The notes below the pieces were generated by a model. The model was not told where the DNA came from. It saw only the letters and a program-made list of their open reading frames with translations, and ran no database searches. This document shows, piece after piece, positions 5,484 to 9,799 of a DNA stretch of 9,799 bases. This stretch comes from JAGMDK01 sp023128695. Its GTDB lineage: Bacteria; Planctomycetota; Phycisphaerae; UBA1845; Fen-1342. Position numbers and translations under genes: made by a program. The first letter of the stretch is position 1, and every line of letters begins with the position of its first letter. The stretch is taken from assembly GCA_030628805.1 (NCBI GenBank), contig DAOVQG010000180.1, positions 1 to 9,799 on the forward strand, given 5' to 3'.

Positions 5484-6455
5484 ATGGATGTATTTAACAG
5501 CCTGGAGACATTCGTTCCGCCGCCGGTGGGCGTCGTACTCACGATCGGCAACTTCGACGGCGTGCACCGCGGCCACGCCCGGATCATCGCGGCGGCCAGA
5601 GAAGTGGCCGCCCGCTTCTCCGCGGCCACGGTGGCCATGACGTTCGAGCCGCATCCGTTGGCCGCGCTCGCCCCCGAGCGGGCCCCCGAGCGATTGACCA
5701 CGCTGAAGGAGAAGTTGGCGCTGTTGGAGCGCCGCGGCGTCTCGCAATGCATCGTCCTGCCCAGTGAGCCGGCGCTGTTGGCGCTCGGGGCCGAGGATTT
5801 CCTGGCCAGTCTGGTAGCACACTGTCGGCCGCGGGCCTTGGTGGAGGGGCCGGACTTCAACTTCGGCCGAGGACGCGCCGGGTCGATCGAAACGCTCAAA
5901 CAGAACGCCAAGCGGTGGGGCTACGACCTGCACGTGGTGCCGGCGGTGCATTGCGAGGAGTTGCCGACGCGCCCCACGATCAGCAGCTCGTCGATTCGTC
6001 AGGCCTTGCGAGACGGCCGCGTCGCGGAGGCCAATGCGATGTTGGAGCGGCCGTATCGCATCGTGGGGACGACCGGGGGCGGAGCGGGACGGGGGGCCCA
6101 GTTGGGATTTCCGACCGCCAATCTGAATGGCGTGGTTCACCTGTTGCCGCAGGAAGCCGTCTACGCCGGCGTCGCGCAGCTCGCGGGCGGGGAGCTGCAT
6201 CCGGCGGCGGTCAACGTCGGGCCGCAGCCGACGTTTTCTCAGGACCAGACCTGCATCGAGGCGCACCTGCTGGACTTCCAGGGCGATATGCGTGGGCGGC
6301 GGGTCGGTCTACATTTTCTAGTTCGGCTGCGCGCGCAAGTCAGGTTTTCGGGGGTGGATGAGTTGGCTGTGCAATTACGCCGGGACGTGGCCGCGACGCG
6401 AGGTTTCTCCGAGCAGGTGGAACAAATCAGGCAGGTCGAGCCGCTTGCATTGTGA
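5484..6455 (+). CDS. ribF: Bifunctional riboflavin kinase / FMN adenylyltransferase
   Basis: RibF phosphorylates riboflavin to FMN and adenylates FMN to FAD in the cytoplasm. The protein has 323 residues, near the usual 300-320. The N-terminal nucleotidyltransferase domain (about 1-180) shows TIGNFDGVHRGH (20-31), TFEPHP (53-58), EGPDFNFGRGRAGS (121-134) and ISSSSIR (166-172; most relatives have ISSTRIR). The C-terminal kinase domain shows GRGAQLGFPTANL (202-213), YAGV (227-230), NVGPQPTF (244-251) and EAHLLDF (259-265), whose Glu259 is the expected catalytic base. A second ATG at 5488 is out of frame. No ribosome site is visible before 5484, which fits the leaderless promoter noted above. 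It stands alone; the next gene is convergent. Confidence 0.95.
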   Translation: MDVFNSLETFVPPPVGVVLTIGNFDGVHRGHARIIAAAREVAARFSAATVAMTFEPHPLAALAPERAPERLTTLKEKLALLERRGVSQCIVLPSEPALLALGAEDFLASLVAHCRPRALVEGPDFNFGRGRAGSIETLKQNAKRWGYDLHVVPAVHCEELPTRPTISSSSIRQALRDGRVAEANAMLERPYRIVGTTGGGAGRGAQLGFPTANLNGVVHLLPQEAVYAGVAQLAGGELHPAAVNVGPQPTFSQDQTCIEAHLLDFQGDMRGRRVGLHFLVRLRAQVRFSGVDELAVQLRRDVAATRGFSEQVEQIRQVEPLAL

Positions 6456-6487
6456 CATGGCCCGGCCGCTACATTATTACTGTGTGG

Positions 6488-6506
6488 CACCGGCATCTGG
6501 CCGGTG
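6488..6506. terminator. Hairpin between convergent ribF and the PEP-CTERM gene
   Basis: CACCGGC (6488-6494) and GCCGGTG (6500-6506) form a perfect 7-bp stem with loop ATCTG. It lies in the 52-base gap between convergent stop codons and ends just before the minus-strand gene's stop, so it could serve both. There is no T-run on either strand, which argues against simple intrinsic termination. Confidence 0.35.
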
Positions 6507-6507
6507 A

Positions 6508-7335
6508 TTAACGACGACGGATCAGCAGGCCGGCCAGACCCAGCAGCAACAGGCTGGCTGGTTCGGGCGTGGTGAATGCCCCCACGACCGGCCAGCTCGC
6601 AACGCCACCGATGGCGAACAGCGGGTCGCCGTTCAAGTCAGTCGGAATACTGATCGTATAGGGGCCCGCGTCTTCTCCCGGAGGAATCCGGATTGCGCCG
6701 ATCAGCGAGACCCGGCCCTCGTCACCGTTCTGCGCTCCACCGGTGTACAGGTTCCAGTTGCCGCCGCTGCCGCCTTGGTTCTTGATGCCGTAAGCGGTGA
6801 CGGCCACGAGGGTCTTGCTGATGGTACGGAAGTTCGCGTAGTCGTCGGCCTCGGTGGAGTAACCGTCCCAGCGCTTCACGCCCATCGGGGAGGCCATGTT
6901 ATCTACCTTGTACCAGACCACCTCGAGATTGTCAGCCAACGAGCCCTCGTCGCAACGGACAACGTTCAGACTGGCAGAGAACAGCCGCACGCCGGTGTCC
7001 TCGCCATGGAACTGACCCCAGATATAGAACCACTCGTCGCCAACTTCCGGATTGTCACAATCCTGGAGGTGGTGGCCGCCCGTCATGTAGCTGGGGCCGC
7101 CGGCGAGAACGTAGTCACCGCCGTAGACGTCCGTATTGTCGTCATAAATCGGAACATTGTCGTTCGACGTGATCGACGTCGACGGACTATCGATCAGGAA
7201 CGGCGTGCCATCCGGGTTGAACCCGTTGGTCAGGCCCATCGTGTTGTCACTCGCGGCAGTAAAGAAGATGCGGTACTCGGCGTTAGCCGGCCCGACGACA
7301 GCCAGCATTGCCAAAATAACAAGAGCTTTCCTCAT
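6508..7335 (-). CDS. PEP-CTERM sorting domain protein
   Basis: The 275-residue exported protein has a Sec signal peptide (MRKALVILAMLAVVGPANA, cleavage after residue 19) and a classical PEP-CTERM tail: PEP at 257-259, a hydrophobic stretch LLLLGLAGLL, and C-terminal RRR. Such tails are recognised by exosortase, cut, and linked to envelope or exopolysaccharide-associated surfaces; no exosortase is in the window. The mature part is acidic, Gly/Asn-rich and beta-like, with only two cysteines (in LQDCDNP and VRCDEG), and I recognise no catalytic domain, so it is probably structural or a binding protein. The start at 7335 is supported by the signal peptide and by GGGAGAAAGGG just upstream on the minus strand. 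It is transcribed divergently from the pseudopilin gene and convergently to ribF. Confidence 0.85.
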   Translation of the reverse strand: MRKALVILAMLAVVGPANAEYRIFFTAASDNTMGLTNGFNPDGTPFLIDSPSTSITSNDNVPIYDDNTDVYGGDYVLAGGPSYMTGGHHLQDCDNPEVGDEWFYIWGQFHGEDTGVRLFSASLNVVRCDEGSLADNLEVVWYKVDNMASPMGVKRWDGYSTEADDYANFRTISKTLVAVTAYGIKNQGGSGGNWNLYTGGAQNGDEGRVSLIGAIRIPPGEDAGPYTISIPTDLNGDPLFAIGGVASWPVVGAFTTPEPASLLLLGLAGLLIRRR

Positions 7336-7432
7336 GAACCCTTTCTCCCATAAAATGTGCCGGCGAAGGTGCTTCCAACCTCCTGAGAGCCATGCCCCTT
7401 GGTATGTTGCTCAAGCATCCTTCCACTCTCTC

Positions 7433-7461
7433 TTTATAACCGGGGGCCAACTGGAATGCAA
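7433..7461 (-). promoter_or_regulatory. Minus-strand promoter for the PEP-CTERM gene
   Basis: On the minus strand TTGCAT (7461-7456) is followed after 17 bases by TATAAA (7438-7433), 5 of 6 to the -10 consensus; the -35 box matches at three positions. Transcription would start near 7426, leaving a leader of about 90 bases. Spacing and position in the divergent 270-base gap support the call. Confidence 0.35.
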
Positions 7462-7513
7462 ACGGGATTCGGTTGGCAGGTTGGCAGGTGAGCCCATCCA
7501 GGTCATATCAAGA

Positions 7514-7542
7514 ATACCAAGTCACCCGTCAGCGTGTATAAT
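7514..7542 (+). promoter_or_regulatory. Plus-strand promoter for the pseudopilin-nifS pair
   Basis: TATAAT at 7537-7542 is a perfect -10 hexamer. A weak -35 (ATACCA, 7514-7519, 3 of 6) lies 17 bases upstream. The start would be near 7549, giving a leader of about 57 bases to the ATG at 7606, which has GGAAGGTG at 7593-7600. Confidence 0.42.
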
Positions 7543-7605
7543 TATATGGTCTGCGACGTGGGAGCCGCACCGGCTGATGTCCCGGAAACCGCGGAAGGTG
7601 TAATA

Positions 7606-8394
7606 ATGTCTCAGTCGATACAAGCCGCGCTCGCAAATGGCAGGGACCGTGGGACCGTGGGGCCTGGGGTTCAAGGGTCCCGGGACCCAATGGGCCGAGG
7701 ATTCACGCTGATCGAGCTACTGGTGGTCGTCGCGATTATCTCGCTGTTGATGTCGATCCTCACCCCTTCACTTTCGCGGGCCCGGCAGCAGGCCAAATCC
7801 ACCGTCTGCCTGACCCGGCTGCGCGAGTTCATGAACGGCCTGACGGCCTATAGCAACGACAACGAATTCCAGCTTCCGCCGATGATTTACGACGCGCTCG
7901 ACTCGGAGTCCTCGCCGCTCCATGGCTGGGCCGAAGCGCTGTACATGGACATGTACCGCGACCGACACTTCAGCTTCGAGGATGATTACCCGGTCCAGCG
8001 GAACCTCGGCGGGCGCTACGAATTGTGGGAGTGCAAGCAAGGCGTCCCGCAGGCCAATAGCACCGGGCACTATCGAGTTTACGAATATAGCTGGGTGCAG
8101 GGGACACTCGACCACATCAAGCAGCGGCTGCCGATCATCATGGACGCCAACCCGGACGTCACGGACGAAGACGACCTGCTGCGGAGTGACATCCCCATGG
8201 AGCACATCGCCGGGCTGGAGGGCGAGGCGTATATCGACGAGCGGCACTACGGCGGGGCGAATTACTGCTTTAATGACGGGCACGCCGTTCGCAGCACCAA
8301 TCTCAAGGAGAAGCTCGCCGAGGATTGGGATTTCGACCCTGAGACCGAGAACGAGGATACGCCGGGCTATGATCCCGATCTCCTACCTGGATAA
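7606..8394 (+). CDS. Type IV pilin-like (pseudopilin) protein with H-X9-DG motif
   Basis: The 262-residue protein carries a prepilin signal: RG before FTLIELLVVVAIISLLMS, with cleavage expected between Gly32 and Phe33 and Glu37 as the fifth mature residue. A prepilin peptidase would cut and methylate it. The hydrophobic helix (about 33-53) is followed by SRARQQAKS and a globular domain; HYGGANYCFNDG (214-225) is the H-X9-DG motif abundant in planctomycete pilin-like proteins. Role: subunit of a pilus or type II secretion-like filament, or a surface protein using that signal; partner genes are absent here. The start at 7606 has a good ribosome site but yields a long 32-residue leader; ATG at 7690 (MGRG) is an alternative. 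The leader DNA has a tandem GGGACCGT (7643-7658) and a 14-base palindrome (7675-7688). It overlaps the next gene by 26 bases. Confidence 0.82.
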   Translation: MSQSIQAALANGRDRGTVGPGVQGSRDPMGRGFTLIELLVVVAIISLLMSILTPSLSRARQQAKSTVCLTRLREFMNGLTAYSNDNEFQLPPMIYDALDSESSPLHGWAEALYMDMYRDRHFSFEDDYPVQRNLGGRYELWECKQGVPQANSTGHYRVYEYSWVQGTLDHIKQRLPIIMDANPDVTDEDDLLRSDIPMEHIAGLEGEAYIDERHYGGANYCFNDGHAVRSTNLKEKLAEDWDFDPETENEDTPGYDPDLLPG

Positions 8395-9520
8395 CAATGC
8401 CACGACGCGCCCGGACGAGCGGGTGGTATCCGCCGTCATGTCGATGTTGACCGATAACTGGGGCAATCCCTCCAGCGCGCATTATTTCGGGGCCCAGGTC
8501 GCGGTGCGGATTGAGGAAGCTCGCCGCCACGTCGCCGGCCTGATCGGAGCCCGCGCAAACGACATCGTCTTCACCAGCGGCGGGACCGAAGCGGACAACA
8601 CGGCCCTGCGCGGCGTACTGGCCGCCCAGCCCGACAAACGGTACCTGATCATCTCCGCCGTCGAGCATCACGCCATCTTTGAGACGGCCGAGCAGCTCGA
8701 GCTGGAGGGGGTGACGGTGACGCGGATCGGCGTCGATCAAGAGGGGCGGCTTGAGCTCGAGGCGCTGAAGGACGCCCTTCGCGACGACACCGCCCTGATC
8801 TCGATCATGCTCGCCAATAACGAGACCGGCGTAGTCTTTCCCATTAAACAGGTTTCCGAGATCGCTCAGCGGCGCGGCGTGCCGGTCCACACCGACGCCG
8901 TCAACGCCCTCGGTAAGATCCCGGTCAACGTCGACGACCTCGGCGTGGACCTGTTGTCGCTCAGCAGTCACAAGATTTACGGCCCCAAAGGCGTCGGAGC
9001 ACTCTACATTCGCCCCGGAATGCCATACCAGAAGTGGCAGATCGGCGGCGCGCAGGAACGCGACCGCCGCGGCGGAACGCTGAACGCCCCCGGGATCATC
9101 GGCCTCGGCACGGCGTGTCAGCTTCTCCGCCAGCAGAGCCCCGAAGTGAATACACGTATCGCCGCCCTGCGCGACCGGCTCGAAGCGGAGCTGGCCCAGC
9201 GCTGCCCGACTGTGCACTTCATCGGTCAGCGGGCCGAGCGTCTGCCGAACACGACGTGCGTTTGCTTTGAAGGGCTGCTCGGCGAGACGATCGTCGTACT
9301 TCTGAGCGAGGTCGGGGTTTGCGTTTCCAGCGGTGCCGCGTGCGCCGCCGGCGGGGTCGAGCCGTCCCACGTGCTCAGGGCCATGCGGATCGACCCGGGC
9401 CTCGCCGGCGGCGAGATCCGCTTTTCGCTCGGGCGCAACAACGTGGAGGCCGACGTTGATCGGCTGGTCGAAATCCTGCCGACCGTCCTTGAAAAAGCCG
9501 CGGAGACTGAACGGATCTAA
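8369..9520 (+). CDS. nifS: Cysteine desulfurase, NifS/IscS type (class I)
   Basis: This PLP-dependent enzyme converts cysteine to alanine and holds the sulfur as a persulfide for Fe-S clusters or tRNA thiolation. The 383-residue length is usual. Seen in order: YLDNNATT (6-13), SGGTEADN (70-77), EHHAIFE (99-105, His100 stacks on PLP), ANNETGV (149-155), HTDAVN (174-179, Asp176), SLSSHKIYGPKG (197-208, Lys202 binds PLP), GGAQERDRRGGT (226-237) and CVSSGAACAAG (318-328), where Cys325 is the persulfide residue; EPSHVLR follows. The position equivalent to IscS Gln183 is Asn179. The start at 8369 lies inside the end of the pseudopilin gene, so translation is probably coupled; GAGG is 12 bases upstream. 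No scaffold gene such as iscU follows, so the cluster pathway is not shown. Its TAA stop coincides with the left edge of a palindrome. Confidence 0.93.
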   Translation: MIPISYLDNNATTRPDERVVSAVMSMLTDNWGNPSSAHYFGAQVAVRIEEARRHVAGLIGARANDIVFTSGGTEADNTALRGVLAAQPDKRYLIISAVEHHAIFETAEQLELEGVTVTRIGVDQEGRLELEALKDALRDDTALISIMLANNETGVVFPIKQVSEIAQRRGVPVHTDAVNALGKIPVNVDDLGVDLLSLSSHKIYGPKGVGALYIRPGMPYQKWQIGGAQERDRRGGTLNAPGIIGLGTACQLLRQQSPEVNTRIAALRDRLEAELAQRCPTVHFIGQRAERLPNTTCVCFEGLLGETIVVLLSEVGVCVSSGAACAAGGVEPSHVLRAMRIDPGLAGGEIRFSLGRNNVEADVDRLVEILPTVLEKAAETERI

Positions 9521-9608
9521 ATGACCGTGCGCGATCGTGCGCCAAAGAAGAGCCGCGGGCTTCAGCCCGCGCGGTCTTTCGCACACCGAACTGGCGCACG
9601 GTCATTTA
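9518..9608. repeat. TA-flanked palindrome of the RGLQPAR type, at the nifS stop
   Basis: TAAATGACCGTGCGC (9518-9532) and GCGCACGGTCATTTA (9594-9608) are a perfect 15-bp inverted repeat. The centre, GCGGGC TTCA GCCCGC (9555-9570), pairs perfectly, and intermediate sequence pairs partly. TA lies at 9518-9519 and 9607-9608; the second is shared with the next palindrome. Its first interior base, A, makes the nifS stop TAA. Removing it and its neighbour leaves ATC TAG, so the ancestral stop was probably TAG within CTAG. Confidence 0.75.
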
Positions 9609-9722
9609 GTGCCGTTTCAGAAAACATCTGGCGTCCGTCGGGAGGGCGAGGCTCCTGCCGAGCCGCGGCTCGCCGGGAGGCTCGCCCTCCCCAAGCGACG
9701 GACTTTTTCTGAAATTGCTCTA
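9607..9722. repeat. TA-flanked GEAPAEP palindrome, intergenic copy
   Basis: This copy is 95% identical (111 of 117 including the trailing G) to the one inside the DUF2723 gene and has the same 112-base interior between TA dinucleotides. Differences cluster in the right arm (CCAAG against CATGG). It abuts the previous palindrome, sharing one TA. The sequence after it, TAGTGCTCCGCC, would restore TAG when the element is removed. The rest of 9723-9770 shows no gene. Confidence 0.82.
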
Positions 9723-9770
9723 GTGCTCCGCCACCGTTGATGTGATGGATCATCGTTGCTTGGAATGCGT

Positions 9771-9799
9771 GCCACCGCTCTTGAGCTTGCTATTACCCA
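9771..9799 (-). repeat. Dispersed repeat, copy 2 (inverted partner at 202-230)
   Basis: The reverse complement matches 202-230 at 27 of 29 positions. It runs to the last base of the window, so its true length is unknown. The remaining intergenic DNA after the palindromes (9723-9770) holds nothing else I can identify. Confidence 0.6.

Noticed and set aside
4947..6266. Long minus-strand open frame (439 codons) opposite the SHOCT gene and ribF
   Set aside because: It is antisense to clearly coding ribF, is Arg/Gly-rich with no recognisable domain, and is a by-product of high GC codon bias.
6775..7353. Plus-strand ORF of 192 codons opposite the PEP-CTERM gene
   Set aside because: The minus-strand gene has a signal peptide, a PEP-CTERM tail and a ribosome site; this frame is its shadow.
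7922..8368. Upstream extension of nifS to 7922
   Set aside because: The added residues are Arg/Thr/Ser-rich and lie within the pseudopilin gene in another frame; family similarity begins at MIPISYLDNNATT.
8303..9586. Long minus-strand open frame (427 codons) opposite nifS
   Set aside because: It mirrors the well-supported nifS frame, and its N-terminus is made of palindrome sequence (RGLKPAA).

Overview
The window looks like chromosomal DNA from a high-GC, Gram-negative bacterium of the planctomycete type. Reasons: a PEP-CTERM exported protein, a type IV pilin-like protein with the H-X9-DG motif typical of planctomycetes, a lipoprotein amidase, a stand-alone STN-like exported protein, and many palindromic intergenic repeats, including arms that read GEAPAEP or RGLQPAR when translated. 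No taxonomic marker such as rRNA is present, so the assignment is inference.

Layout. 1-339: palindrome half, a dispersed repeat and a promoter. 340-3296: a tight plus-strand operon of a lipoprotein amidase, a membrane-anchored thioredoxin-fold protein without CXXC, and a DUF2723/GT-C-type polytopic protein; together they suggest envelope or cell-surface work. 3297-4189: about 900 bases without a gene, holding a 394-bp palindrome, two stable hairpins and another palindrome. 4190-4939: exported STN-like protein. 5103-5429: small membrane protein with a SHOCT-like tail. 5484-6455: ribF, possibly leaderless. 6508-7335 (minus): PEP-CTERM protein, convergent with ribF. 7606-8394 and 8369-9520: pseudopilin-like protein overlapping a NifS/IscS-type cysteine desulfurase. 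9518-9799: two abutting palindromes and a dispersed repeat.

The most striking content is a set of palindromic elements flanked by TA. Four of them (2701-2816, 4937-5095, 9518-9608, 9607-9722) can be excised on paper to leave CTAG or TAG, as expected for a TA duplication of the IS630/mariner kind. Two of these four are 95% identical copies. One lies in the intergenic DNA after nifS. The other lies inside the DUF2723 gene, where its net insertion of 114 bp (38 codons) keeps the frame open and adds a GEAPAEP-containing peptide to the protein. Two further insertions sit exactly at stop codons (genes ending at 4939 and 9520) and recreate a stop. This resembles a protein-coding mobile palindrome comparable in principle to the Rickettsia palindromic elements.
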